Source: Moraxella lacunata (GTDB taxonomy: Bacteria; Pseudomonadota; Gammaproteobacteria; Pseudomonadales; Moraxellaceae). From it: a stretch of DNA of 19,762 nt. The translations under genes and the position numbers were made by a program. The notes under the pieces were generated by a model. It did no database searches and had not been told where the DNA came from. It saw only the letters and a program-made list of their open reading frames with translations. The stretch lies in assembly GCF_002027545.1 (NCBI RefSeq), contig NZ_MXAN01000012.1, positions 1 through 19,762 on the forward strand, written 5' to 3'. Below, piece after piece: positions 1-9,648 of this stretch. Numbering within the stretch: the stretch's first letter is position 1; each line of letters starts with the position of its first letter.

Positions 1-53
1 TTGGGGTGCGGTTCAATCACTCGCCCTTTTTGTTATGCCGATTTATAAATTCA

Positions 54-1232
54 TCACACAATCAACCTTTCCAAAATCTTGCCATAAATCAGCGTTAATC
101 TCTCCAAATCATCGACCGCCACTTTTTCATCTATCTGATGAATGGTGTCGTTTAGTACGCCAAGCTCAACCACTTGGGCATTCATAATCGGAGCGATAAA
201 CCGCCCGTCCGATGTTCCGCCCGATGTGGATAGCTTACCGTCCGTGCCTGTAACGTCCTTGATGGCGGATACCACCGCATCCACAAACTCGCCTTTTGGG
301 GTCAAAAATGGCTCGCCTGATAAGCTCCATTCAATGTCATAAGTCGCCTTTGAATTGGCAAAATGCTTATCCAAAATGGCGTGAGTTTTTACCTGTAAGC
401 TCTCGGCGGTGTTTTCGGTGCAAAAGCGAAAATTAAACAGCACGTCCACGCTATTGGGTATCACGTTGGTCGCCCCTGTACCGCCATTTATGTTGGAGAT
501 TTGCATACTGGTGGCAGGAAAATAGTCGTTGCCCTCATCCCATTTAGTCGCTGTCAGCTCCGCCAAAGCAGAGATAAGCTCATGTATGGGATTGACTGCC
601 AAATGTGGGTAGGCGATGTGCCCTTGTTTACCCGTTACGATAAGTTTGGCATTTAGTGAACCACGCCTGCCATTTTTGATGACATCGCCAAGCACGCTTG
701 TGCTGGACGGCTCACCCACCAGACAAAAATCCATACGCTCGCCCCGTTTGGCAAGCTCCAATACCACCTTGTGCGTACCGTTAATCGCCACACCTTCTTC
801 ATCTGCGGTGATAAGTAGCGAAATGTCGCCTTTGTGGTTGGGGTGGTTCTTTATGAACTCATCACACGCCACACAAAAACAGGCAATGGCGGTTTTCATG
901 TCGCTTGCCCCACGCCCCCACAGATAGCCGTCAGCCACAGTCGCCGAAAAAGGCGGATACGTCCATAGGCTCTCATCGCCCACAGGCACGACATCGGTAT
1001 GCCCTGCAAAGCATAGATGGATGGCGGTGGGGTCGGAGCCTTTTTTCTTGGCGTATAGGTTTTTGATTTGGGCGTTTTTGCCGTTGTCATTTGGGTCGCC
1101 AAAATACAAAAATTCACAAAGAAAGCCCAATTTACCCAAAAATTCTGCCAAAATGTCTTGGCACTCAAAATCATTGGGGGTAATGGATGGCTCTTTTAAT
1201 AGGGTGGTGGATAGGGATAGGGTGGGGGTCAT
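54..1232 (-). CDS. dapE: Succinyl-diaminopimelate desuccinylase DapE
   Basis: M20 di-zinc peptidase family enzyme, 392 aa. It hydrolyses N-succinyl-L,L-2,6-diaminopimelate to L,L-DAP and succinate in cytosolic lysine/peptidoglycan precursor synthesis. Visible metal and catalytic residues: H78 in [10 protein letters not shown]111 in GRGASDMK, the general-base pair E145/E146 in TADEEG, E174 in GEPSS and H365 in NDTIHQ. The dimerisation domain is about residues 185-295. Length is close to the usual 375-390 aa. The ATG start has AGGA about 7 bp upstream. It begins 13 bp after the GNAT toxin stop codon, so it could be cotranscribed with the toxin-antitoxin pair; no promoter or terminator is obvious in that gap. 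The dapA gene of the same pathway lies at the far end of the window. Function is secure from the complete set of family motifs. Confidence 0.96.
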   Translation of the reverse strand: MTPTLSLSTTLLKEPSITPNDFECQDILAEFLGKLGFLCEFLYFGDPNDNGKNAQIKNLYAKKKGSDPTAIHLCFAGHTDVVPVGDESLWTYPPFSATVADGYLWGRGASDMKTAIACFCVACDEFIKNHPNHKGDISLLITADEEGVAINGTHKVVLELAKRGERMDFCLVGEPSSTSVLGDVIKNGRRGSLNAKLIVTGKQGHIAYPHLAVNPIHELISALAELTATKWDEGNDYFPATSMQISNINGGTGATNVIPNSVDVLFNFRFCTENTAESLQVKTHAILDKHFANSKATYDIEWSLSGEPFLTPKGEFVDAVVSAIKDVTGTDGKLSTSGGTSDGRFIAPIMNAQVVELGVLNDTIHQIDEKVAVDDLERLTLIYGKILERLIV

Positions 1233-1245
1233 GGGGTTTTCCTGT

Positions 1246-1710
1246 TTAATTTAAAATCGTATCAATGGGCAAAATTAAGCGATAAGGAATGTCCGTTGGC
1301 AAAAAGCCAAAACGCTGATAATATCTAGCCAGCTCATCATTTTTGGCATCAATAATCACAAAGGCAATGCCCGTATCAAGGCTTAATTGTTTGGCTTTAT
1401 TTAGGGCGTGCGATAACAACACTTTTGACAATCCTTGCCCTTGAAAGGCTTTATCCACGCCCAATTTACCAATCAAAATGGCAGGGATTTTGTTGGGATA
1501 GCCCTTGATTTTCATGATAAGTTCGGTATTGGATAAGCTATAAAATCCGATGATTTGATTGGGTGTATCAGCATCGGTCAAGACATGAATTTTGGCGATG
1601 TTTTTCTTGGTGTGTTGATTGGCGAGTGTTTTTAGATAGGTGTTAATATCATCTTGTCCGCAATCAAAACTTTGCCTGTCATGATGTTTGTCAAGCCTTT
1701 GAACATTCAT
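1246..1710 (-). CDS. GNAT-family acetyltransferase toxin (TacT/AtaT-like)
   Basis: 154-aa GNAT protein. The acetyl-CoA pyrophosphate loop is seen as [17 protein letters not shown] (about residues 83-99, with the Q-G-Q-G core at 90-93), followed by [10 protein letters not shown] and the YYQRFGF motif. Y131 in that motif sits where TacT-type toxins have their catalytic tyrosine. In this family the toxin acetylates the amino group of the aminoacyl moiety on charged tRNAs and blocks translation. The start ATG overlaps the antitoxin stop codon (ATGA, 4 bp), which indicates translational coupling. Small size, pairing with a DUF1778 gene and the motif set support a type II toxin. Which tRNA it modifies cannot be read from sequence. 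Confidence 0.9.
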   Translation of the reverse strand: MNVQRLDKHHDRQSFDCGQDDINTYLKTLANQHTKKNIAKIHVLTDADTPNQIIGFYSLSNTELIMKIKGYPNKIPAILIGKLGVDKAFQGQGLSKVLLSHALNKAKQLSLDTGIAFVIIDAKNDELARYYQRFGFLPTDIPYRLILPIDTILN

Positions 1711-2000
1711 GTCAAATCTACCACATCACGGCTAAGTGCCAATAATTCTTTTAATTCGTCATTGGCTTTGGGTGGATTATCTAATAAATCTTTGATAAGT
1801 TCGCTGTCCTTTTCGGACAATTCCCATGTTTGGCTCATCTCAAACACATCGTGGCTGTCTTGGATGAGATGTAGCGATTTTTCGTACATGGTCGTTAGGA
1901 TAAAATGGCTCATGCTCACGCCCATAAGCTGACTGGCTCTTTCAATCACGGCTTTGGCTTGGGGCGTGGTTCTTAGGCTAATGCGTTCGGTGGCGTGCAT
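1707..2000 (-). CDS. DUF1778 / ribbon-helix-helix antitoxin (TacA-like)
   Basis: 97-aa antitoxin partner of the GNAT toxin. The N-terminus (ATERISLRTTPQAKAVIERAS, then a SMSHFILTTMYEKS helix) is the DUF1778 RHH DNA-binding fold, with the beta strand RISLRTT contacting DNA and A-K-A-V-I-E-R-A as the first helix. The acidic C-terminal half (about residues 50-97) is the expected toxin-wrapping region. In this family the antitoxin neutralises the toxin and, with it, represses the shared promoter. It is the first gene of the pair and overlaps the toxin by 4 bp. The ATG start is preceded by an AGGGG-type Shine-Dalgarno. Confidence 0.9.
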   Translation of the reverse strand: MHATERISLRTTPQAKAVIERASQLMGVSMSHFILTTMYEKSLHLIQDSHDVFEMSQTWELSEKDSELIKDLLDNPPKANDELKELLALSRDVVDLT

Positions 2001-2035
2001 GGTGTCCCCTTGTGTGTCTGTTGTATGTTTTATGG

Positions 2036-2070
2036 ATGTACATTATAGCATGATTGGCAATGTTTTTAAA
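2036..2070 (-). promoter_or_regulatory. Promoter and candidate operator of the tacAT-like operon
   Basis: Read on the minus strand, TATAAT (2042-2047) is preceded by TG one base upstream (extended -10), with TTTAAA 17 bp further up as a weak -35. A perfect 8-bp palindrome ATGTACAT (2036-2043) overlaps the -10 and is a plausible binding site for the RHH antitoxin complex. The -35 lies inside the stop-codon region of the upstream ADP-ribosylglycohydrolase gene, so the TA pair has its own promoter with almost no intergenic space. The box match is visible; operator function is inferred. Confidence 0.6.
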
Positions 2071-2956
2071 TCAACTTCTCCGCCAAACCCAAAATCCGCT
2101 CACGCCACGACACATCTCGTACCCAGTCGCTGGGTATGCCGTCAAGCCCATAATACGCCCCTGCAATCTGCCCTGTAATTGCCCCTGTGGTATCGGCATC
2201 ATCGCCCAAATTGACCACTTGCAATATCGCCTCTTTAAAATTATCCGTATGATAAAACGCCCAAAGGCTCGCCTCCAAGCTATCCACCACATAGCCTGTC
2301 CCAAAAATCTCATCACGGATTTTGGTTTTAAAACTGCCATTGATGACCGCTTGCACCTTTGGAGAAAAGGCATAGTTACTGGTTGGGGTAAGCAGTTTGT
2401 CCTTGTCCGTTGCGCCATTTAGAGCATGATACAGCACTTCGCCAAAATAGGCACACGCCGAGAGACAATCAGGCGAGCCGTGCGTGGTTTTTGAACTTTC
2501 ATGCGAGTAATAAACGCATTTTTGCAAGTCATCATGATAAAAAATAGGCACGGGAGCAAGTCGCATAAGCGAGCCATTGCCAGACGATAATTCGTGGGTG
2601 CTACCTGCATAGGCGTTGCTTGTGGATTGAAAACTTCTTAGGGCGTTGGCGGTTGCCATGCCAATATCAAAGCATTCGCCCGTTACCGAATTCTCGCCTT
2701 GCTTATACCAGCGAAGATAGCGTGCCATTTGGTCTTTTGGGTCAAAGCCGTTGCACGCAATCAAGCTATCCGCCAAACACAACGCCATAGACGTGTCGTC
2801 CGTCCATTGCCCTTTTTTAAGACCAAACACGCCACCGCCCACCATGTCGGTAACGGGGCTAAATGTGCCACGGGGTTTAAATTCTGCCGTTGTGCCGACC
2901 GCATCGCCAATGGCAAGCCCAAGCAGGGAACCTTGGCTTTTATTTAGTTTATTCAT
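2066..2956 (-). CDS. ADP-ribosylglycohydrolase (DraG/ARH family)
   Basis: 296-aa ADP-ribosylglycohydrolase fold protein. The two metal-binding blocks are present: GDAVGTTAEF near the N-terminus with WTDDTSMAL (T52, D53, D54), and NLGDDADTTGAITGQIAGAYYG near the C-terminus (D252, D253, D255, T256). Members remove ADP-ribose from proteins, nucleic acid or small molecules using two Mg2+ ions; the substrate here is unknown. The start is placed at the ATG at 2956 because AAAGGA lies about 6 bp upstream; an in-frame start 48 bp earlier lies inside the preceding gene and has no good ribosome site. The gene begins 10 bp after the 2OG-oxygenase stop, so the two are probably one operon. Confidence 0.88.
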   Translation of the reverse strand: MNKLNKSQGSLLGLAIGDAVGTTAEFKPRGTFSPVTDMVGGGVFGLKKGQWTDDTSMALCLADSLIACNGFDPKDQMARYLRWYKQGENSVTGECFDIGMATANALRSFQSTSNAYAGSTHELSSGNGSLMRLAPVPIFYHDDLQKCVYYSHESSKTTHGSPDCLSACAYFGEVLYHALNGATDKDKLLTPTSNYAFSPKVQAVINGSFKTKIRDEIFGTGYVVDSLEASLWAFYHTDNFKEAILQVVNLGDDADTTGAITGQIAGAYYGLDGIPSDWVRDVSWRERILGLAEKLI

Positions 2957-2966
2957 ATTTTTCCTT

Positions 2967-3572
2967 TTAGATAAGCCTTTCATCACGCCGAAGCCAAGTC
3001 GCAATAGAAAACCGAGTGCGATTGGTAATTTCTACTTGGTGTAACAGATTGCTATCAAACACCACAAGACGATTAAGTTGTGGTAAAAGCTGGGTAGTCT
3101 CGCCCACTTTATCCACCACCATTATCGCACCGCCATTGTCCGCCGTCCAGTTATCATTTAAATAAAACACCGCAGAGATGACCCGCTCATCTCGCCCTTT
3201 GGGGTTGTCCGAGTGCCATTTGTAGCCAAAGCCTGACGGATAGCGTGCATAATGGGCTTCTGATGAGCGAATGCCTGTATATAGCGTGGCGTTAAAATAC
3301 CGTCCAAGCTCGTCAATCGCCCCAAGGTACGCCGACCCCACAGAGCAGGTCTCATCAATCCAGCGAATGCTGTCGCCACGAATGGCGGTTTCTCGCTCGC
3401 CATGGGTAAGATGAGCTTCTTTGTAGTCTATAAATCCGCTCTCAGCTTGTAAGGCGGTCAAGTCGTCTGCACCAAACACATCATCAAGCACCATGGTACC
3501 TGTGGCGATAAAATCATCAAGTTTGGGGTCTATTAGGGCGTGCCAGTCGGTAGCAAATAGCGTGGTTGTCAT
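2967..3572 (-). CDS. 2-oxoglutarate/Fe(II)-dependent oxygenase (PKHD/prolyl-hydroxylase-like)
   Basis: 201-aa double-stranded beta-helix oxygenase. The iron triad is H120-x-D122 in KWHSDNP and H178 in DSNLLHQV. R187 in NRTRFSIATWLRR is the expected 2-oxoglutarate carboxylate contact. SAVFYLNDNWTADNGGAI is the typical core strand segment of the P4Hc/2OG-FeII_Oxy family. Members hydroxylate protein or small-molecule substrates; the substrate is not predictable here. It lies directly upstream of, and probably in one transcript with, the ADP-ribosylglycohydrolase. The ribosome site is weak (GAG about 9 bp before ATG). No signal peptide is seen, so it is cytosolic. Confidence 0.85.
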   Translation of the reverse strand: MTTTLFATDWHALIDPKLDDFIATGTMVLDDVFGADDLTALQAESGFIDYKEAHLTHGERETAIRGDSIRWIDETCSVGSAYLGAIDELGRYFNATLYTGIRSSEAHYARYPSGFGYKWHSDNPKGRDERVISAVFYLNDNWTADNGGAIMVVDKVGETTQLLPQLNRLVVFDSNLLHQVEITNRTRFSIATWLRRDERLI

Positions 3573-3604
3573 GGTGTGTCTCTATGAAAATGTTAATACC
3601 AAAA

Positions 3605-4342
3605 TCAAATCCCAAGCATCTCCATCGCCCGCACAAGCTCGCTCTCGCCCTTGGCGGTCAGTTGCACTCTGTGCGTGAGACTCACACAAGGCTTGATAAG
3701 CTCTCTTTTTAGCATCTCATCGGCAATGCCCGCTTCCACCAAATCGCCAAAGCGGGTGGGATTGGTCGGATCACCCACGATAAGCATCATGGCGGACAAC
3801 AAAGACAGCTCCAAATCCAGCTCAGGACTGATGTTATTTGGGTCAAAGGGTGTATCGGCAAGCTCGTCCATTTCATCGGCATATTGGGGTGGTATCTCGC
3901 CCACGGCTTTGATGACGGTAAAGTGATAGCCGTCTAAGTCATCGCTTTGGGTGATTTTTTCAATGCGAATGCGATGTAGCCAATCATCACCAAAATCAAA
4001 CCAATAATAGATGTATTCTTTTTCGGCTAAACTTAGCTCATCTAGCGTGGTCGATGTGGGGTGGATTTTATTTTCGCTGGTAAATAACTCATCAGCCAAC
4101 TGCCAACTGTCATCTAGTAGAACGTATTCATGACAATCATTAAACAGTTTATTAAAACTGTCCATTTTGCTCCGAGCGATAAAAAACTGCCAAAGATGTT
4201 CGTCATGGCGTTCAAACAGGCGAAATATCTCTTGGTGCAATTCGTCAAAGCGGATGTTGCCCGACACTTCGACAATGCGGTGCAACTCGTTAATGGGATA
4301 ATGCGGTTCTACTAAGGATATTTTTAGGCGGTAGGTGTTCAT
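3605..4342 (-). CDS. Plasmid pRiA4b ORF-3-like domain protein
   Basis: 245-aa protein. The N-terminal half (YRLKISLVEPHYPINELHRIVEV, then LFERHDEHLWQFFI, then YYWFDFGDDWLHRIRIEKI) matches the pRiA4b ORF-3-like domain (IS1096 TnpR-like, PF07929). The W-x-F and F-D-F-G-D-D-W-x-H signatures are clear. The C-terminal segment ends in RVQLTAKGESELVRAMEMLGI and looks like a small winged-helix-like tail. Molecular function of the family is unknown. The start is set at the ATG at 4342, preceded by AAGGA at about 7 bp; a longer in-frame start is less well supported. Genes of this family often sit beside or fused to TPR proteins of the kind broken just upstream at 4572-5695, which may be meaningful. Confidence 0.82.
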   Translation of the reverse strand: MNTYRLKISLVEPHYPINELHRIVEVSGNIRFDELHQEIFRLFERHDEHLWQFFIARSKMDSFNKLFNDCHEYVLLDDSWQLADELFTSENKIHPTSTTLDELSLAEKEYIYYWFDFGDDWLHRIRIEKITQSDDLDGYHFTVIKAVGEIPPQYADEMDELADTPFDPNNISPELDLELSLLSAMMLIVGDPTNPTRFGDLVEAGIADEMLKRELIKPCVSLTHRVQLTAKGESELVRAMEMLGI

Positions 4343-4385
4343 GGGGATTTCCTTTGATGTTACAGCTAACAAAATCGGATTTTAC

Positions 4386-4466
4386 TACGGAAACCGTTCG
4401 CCCTGAGCTTGTCGAAGGGTCGGTTTCCGTCATGGTTCGACAGGCTCACCACGAACGGAAACCGTA
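4386..4466. repeat. Imperfect inverted repeat with 31-bp arms
   Basis: The left arm 4386-4416 (TACGGAAACCGTTCGCCCTG and on to CTTGTCGAA) pairs with the right arm 4436-4466 (TTCGACAGGCTCACC and on to GGAAACCGTA). The loop is 19 bp. Most arm positions are complementary, with two short mismatched blocks and one single mismatch. TTCGACAAGCTCAGGGCGAACGG-type cores are common dispersed repeats in many bacterial genomes. It lies between two minus-strand genes, upstream of the pRiA4b-like gene. It may act as a transcript-stabilising or terminating hairpin, but no T-tract follows on either strand. Confidence 0.8.
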
Positions 4467-4544
4467 GCAATTTTTCATTTTGTAGAGTGTATGGATTTAA
4501 GATGATTTTAAAATTTGGGCGTGTCGGGGCGAATCACATTACCC

Positions 4545-4561
4545 AAAGGCAGGCACGCCCC
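4545..4561. repeat. Solitary end-like copy of the GGCAGGCACGCCC repeat
   Basis: AAAGGCAGGCACGCCCC matches 16 of 17 bases of the right terminus of the MITE-like element at 18841-18978. No full partner terminus is seen nearby, although GGGCGTGTCGGGGC at 4517-4530 could be a decayed one. It is best read as a remnant of the same dispersed repeat family. Confidence 0.45.
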
Positions 4562-4571
4562 ATAACATCAT

Positions 4572-4772
4572 TTATTTTTTATTGGGTGATTTTGTCTTTT
4601 TGTCCTTCTCATTTGTGTGCTGTTTTAGCCAGTCCAACGCATCCTTTTGCCAAAACTGCCCATGCTGTTGCCAAAACTCATAGGCTTGTGCAGGACTGCC
4701 AACCATAATACCGCCATGGGCATAGCCGTCTGACGGCATGGTGTGGCGTTTTTTTAATAAATCTCTTTCCAA
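4572..4772 (-). pseudogene. C-terminal fragment of a broken TPR-family gene
   Basis: The 66-codon frame contains GSPAQAYEFW followed by a Q-rich stretch and DALDWLKQHT. This resembles the terminal signature of a TPR-like family whose members end with a Y-x-x-G-S-x-E-E-A ... W ... G-A-L-x-W-L motif. It follows the middle fragment immediately: the only in-frame start ahead of the motif is a TTG right after that fragment's stop, or an ATG at 4739 with a poor ribosome site. I read it as the out-of-frame 3' end of the gene that starts at 5695, not an independent gene. The lysine-rich end KDKKTKSPNKK is unremarkable. Confidence 0.6.
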
Positions 4773-4773
4773 A

Positions 4774-5355
4774 CTAAAAATAAACCCTTATAAGTATTGG
4801 GGTTGAAGTTTTTAAAAATCCATAAAAATCAGGGTTTGGAAAGAAGTCTAATAATTCCTTGGCACACAAAGGAAACTCTTGGATGGCTTTTTTTAGGTAT
4901 TTGTCGGCACTTTTTTGCCCTAATTGCCACGACGCAAACGCCACGCCATAAACGATACTGGGGTCAAAATCATCGGGGTAGGTTTTGTATAATTTGATGA
5001 CTTCTTTGTATTTTTTGCAAAACAATAAGGATTGGACGTATTCATGGCGTATGCCTAAATTGTCGGTCGGACAGGCTTTTAACAAACGCTGTTGGATAAA
5101 CATCACTTGCCTTATGTCGTGATATCGCTCCATGATTTCTTGGGCGTAGCGAGCGTAGGCACGCATAAAGGGGCGGTTTTCGACAAATCCCCAGTGCAAC
5201 TCATCTTTTTGCCAATCAAATCCTGCCTGTGCTAAGGCGTTAAGCCCAATAAGTACCGCCATGTTCAGTCGCATAAATCCTTTGTCCACAAACCAATCTG
5301 GGGCAAATTCGTAGGCGTTATACAAAAAGTCAATTCTTTGGGGGGTATTTATCAC
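4774..5355 (-). pseudogene. Middle fragment of the broken TPR-family gene
   Basis: 193 codons carrying the body of the TPR-like family: NRPFMRAYARYAQEIMER, then LLKACPTDNLGIRHEYVQSL, then YPDDFDPSIVYGVAFASW. These are the R-P-F/Y-M-R and N/D-N-x-G-I-R-x-x-x landmarks of that family. Its only start is a GTG with no convincing ribosome site, overlapping the N-terminal fragment by 26 bp. The overlap contains a run of six C (minus strand; G at 5340-5345). Losing one C would fuse the two frames into KIDKLCDKYPQRIDFLYNAY, the expected A-x-D-x-P-x-x-R-I-x-L-x-x-A-L/Y helix junction. Near its 3' end (about 4790-4805) a second shift leads out of frame. Confidence 0.65.
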
Positions 5356-5695
5356 AAAGTTTGTCTATCTTTTGGTAGGCTTTGTCTTCGGTTTTGGGGG
5401 TGTGGCTGTTGAATAACTCTTCTAAGGCGTTATCCATGTCAATGTCTGCTTGGGGCATGTCCATGCTAATGTCGTCCAAAAAATCCTTGTCGGTCAGCAT
5501 TTTTTCCATGAATAATTCAAAGGCTTGCTCTTCGGACTCAATGTTTTCTTTATCCAATAACGCCAGCACCTCGGGCAATTCGTTTTGAAACCTTGCCATG
5601 GTTTGGGGATTGGGCTCGTGATTGTCGGCAGAGTCATGGTAATGAAATAGCCAATCACCGCCGTCATTGGAGACATAAGTAGAGCAAACTCTCAT
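5330..5695 (-). pseudogene. N-terminal fragment of the broken TPR-family gene
   Basis: 121 codons with a good start (AGGAG 5 bp before ATG). The sequence has an acidic helical region (roughly residues 40-95, rich in D and E) and ends in AYQKIDKLCDKYPPKN just after the C6 tract at 5340-5345. The first half (STYVSNDGGDWLFHYHD) is not recognised. Because the next frame continues the expected TPR pairing, this is the 5' part of one gene of roughly 380 codons now split in three. Alternatives are sequencing error in the homopolymer, or slipped-strand ON/OFF switching, though six C is short for the latter. A terminator for gyrB lies immediately upstream. Confidence 0.65.
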
Positions 5696-5724
5696 AACAA
5701 CTCCTGTTTTTTAATCTGATTTTA

Positions 5725-5746
5725 CAAAAGGGCGAATATTTCGCTC
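5725..5746 (-). terminator. Intrinsic terminator downstream of gyrB
   Basis: Read on the minus strand, GAGCGAA-ATA-TTCGCCC forms a 5-bp GCGAA/TTCGC stem followed by TTTTG. It lies 50-70 bp after the gyrB stop and about 30 bp before the next gene start. The stem is short, so it is a weak to moderate terminator. Confidence 0.5.
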
Positions 5747-5798
5747 TTACGGTTTTTGACAATGAAAACTACCAAAACAAGCCAATGTCAAGCAGTCA

Positions 5799-8290
<2,492 letters not shown>

Positions 8291-8299
8291 TTTTTTTGC

Positions 8300-8327
8300 C
8301 TTGTAAGCTATCTGTGTGGTGGGGATT
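8300..8327 (-). repeat. Possible eroded outermost CRISPR repeat
   Basis: Aligned without gaps to the array repeat this stretch matches 18 of 28 positions, including TAAG, TATCT, TG and GGA in register. It starts 63 bp before the next (degenerate) repeat, against a 60-bp array period. Most differences are A-to-G or C/T transitions, the same kind seen in the neighbouring degenerate repeat. It may be a fossil repeat at the trailer end; chance similarity is not excluded. Confidence 0.35.
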
Positions 8328-8362
8328 GTATTGGGTTGTATTGCAATTACAGCTCAATACAA

Positions 8363-9471
8363 TTTTTAAGTTATCTGTACGATAAGGGACTGGCGGTGGC
8401 GATGACCGTCATGGAACTGCTTTTTCTAAGTTATCTATGCGATAAGGAACGACCACTACGAGATGATTGTACGTGAGCTGGTTTTCTAAGTTATCTATGC
8501 GATAAGGAACACACCAATATCAAACTGGTGGGTCGTTATGTATTTCTAAGTTATCTATGCGATAAGGAACATTTATATTTTATTGATATTATGACGGTTT
8601 CTCTTTCTAAGTTATCTATGCGATAAGGAACCACTCGATGACACCGACGCAGTCATATTTAACTTTCTAAGTTATCTATGCGATAAGGAACACATTTGGG
8701 CAAAAAACGTTGTTGTTAAAAACTTTCTAAGTTATCTATGCGATAAGGAACCTTGCATGTGTTTGGGGTTGTTGCCACCGTCTTTTCTAAGTTATCTATG
8801 CGATAAGGAACTTGCTAATGAGTACGCCAACGCCTGCGGACTATTTCTAAGTTATCTATGCGATAAGGAACATCACTGTGTCAGAATGGCACAAATCAAC
8901 CTTTTTCTAAGTTATCTATGCGATAAGGAACTCCCCCAGACCGTTCCGACCGACCGACCGATATTTCTAAGTTATCTATGCGATAAGGAACTAAATACTG
9001 CTCAACGGTCATCACTCGGTAAGTTTCTAAGTTATCTATGCGATAAGGAACACGTGGATATACGCTCTGTAAAGCCCAAGAATTTTCTAAGTTATCTATG
9101 CGATAAGGAACAGGGGTTATCGCTTGTAGGGTTTGCCCCAGTTTTTCTAAGTTATCTATGCGATAAGGAACCTGATATTGGCATTTGCGTAAAGGCGGAT
9201 AATTTTCTAAGTTATCTATGCGATAAGGAACGATGTCGCCAATAAAGAGCAGGAACAAGAACATTTCTAAGTTATCTATGCGATAAGGAACTCATTGTGC
9301 GTGAATAATTGCAAAGCATTGTTTTTCTAAGTTATCTATGCGATAAGGAACGGTTACAATCAAGGCGATGCCATTCCTGTATTTTTCTAAGTTATCTATG
9401 CGATAAGGAACTAATCCCGTCCAAAACAAACCCAGTGATAATTTTTCTAAGTTATCTATGCGATAAGGAAC
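8363..9471 (-). CRISPR. Type I-F CRISPR array, 19 repeats and 18 spacers
   Basis: The 28-bp repeat reads, in crRNA orientation on the minus strand, GTTCC-TTATC-GCATA-GATAA-CTTAGAAA: a 5-bp stem with a GCATA loop and an 8-nt 5' handle CTTAGAAA, the I-F pattern cut by Cas6f after the stem. Eighteen repeats (8423-8450 through 9444-9471) are identical; the distal one (8363-8390) has four substitutions. Spacers are 32 nt except one of 33 nt (8571-8603). The degenerate repeat marks the trailer end, so the newest spacer is 9412-9443, next to the leader and cas6f. No spacer matches another part of this window by eye, so no self-targeting is seen here. Spacer content (mixed GC, coding-like) fits phage or plasmid origin, but the targets are unknown. 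Confidence 0.98.
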
Positions 9472-9475
9472 TAGA

Positions 9476-9505
9476 ATTATACAACATAAAACCCACTTAT
9501 ATCAA
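9476..9505 (-). promoter_or_regulatory. CRISPR array (pre-crRNA) promoter
   Basis: On the minus strand TTGATA (9500-9505), an 18-bp spacer and TATAAT (9476-9481) form a strong sigma-70 promoter. The -10 ends 4 bp before the first repeat, so transcription should start inside or at the first repeat. The same close geometry is seen at the mini-array at 12400-12412. Confidence 0.75.
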
Positions 9506-9555
9506 GACTTAAAGCCATATTTTGGGCATTTACCCAATGCTTTTTTGCCTTTTTA

Positions 9556-9568
9556 TAAGTGATTGATT
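9556..9568 (-). promoter_or_regulatory. IHF consensus site in the CRISPR leader
   Basis: On the minus strand AATCAATCACTTA matches the IHF consensus WATCAANNNNTTR at every defined position. It lies about 85-97 bp from the first repeat. A second near match (one mismatch) on the plus strand at 9500-9512 overlaps the array -35. In type I-F systems IHF bends the leader so that Cas1-Cas2-3 integrates new spacers at the first repeat. Confidence 0.6.
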
Positions 9569-9590
9569 GTTAACAAGTTTTTAAATAGTC

Positions 9591-9631
9591 AAAAAATAAA
9601 GAGTATAAACCTGTATCATACCCCTTATTTT
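9591..9631 (-). terminator. Hairpin between cas6f and the array leader
   Basis: On the minus strand AAAATAAGGGGTAT and ATACTCTTTATTTT pair over 14 positions (two of them G-U), with an 11-nt loop, and run into TT. It follows the cas6f stop by about 20 bp and would separate the cas transcript from the array. The stem is AT-rich, so strength is uncertain. Confidence 0.5.
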
Positions 9632-9648
9632 AGCACAATCAAACTCAA

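Noticed and set aside
1..53. Possible GTG start of a downstream minus-strand gene at 18-20 behind AAGGG
   Set aside because: Only six codons are in the window, so no gene can be supported.
8391..9443. Self-targeting spacers against genes of this window
   Set aside because: By eye no spacer recurs in the window; matches elsewhere in the genome cannot be tested here.
8757..9512. Open frames on both strands across the array with a peptide repeated every 20 residues
   Set aside because: They are translations of the 60-bp repeat-spacer period, not proteins.
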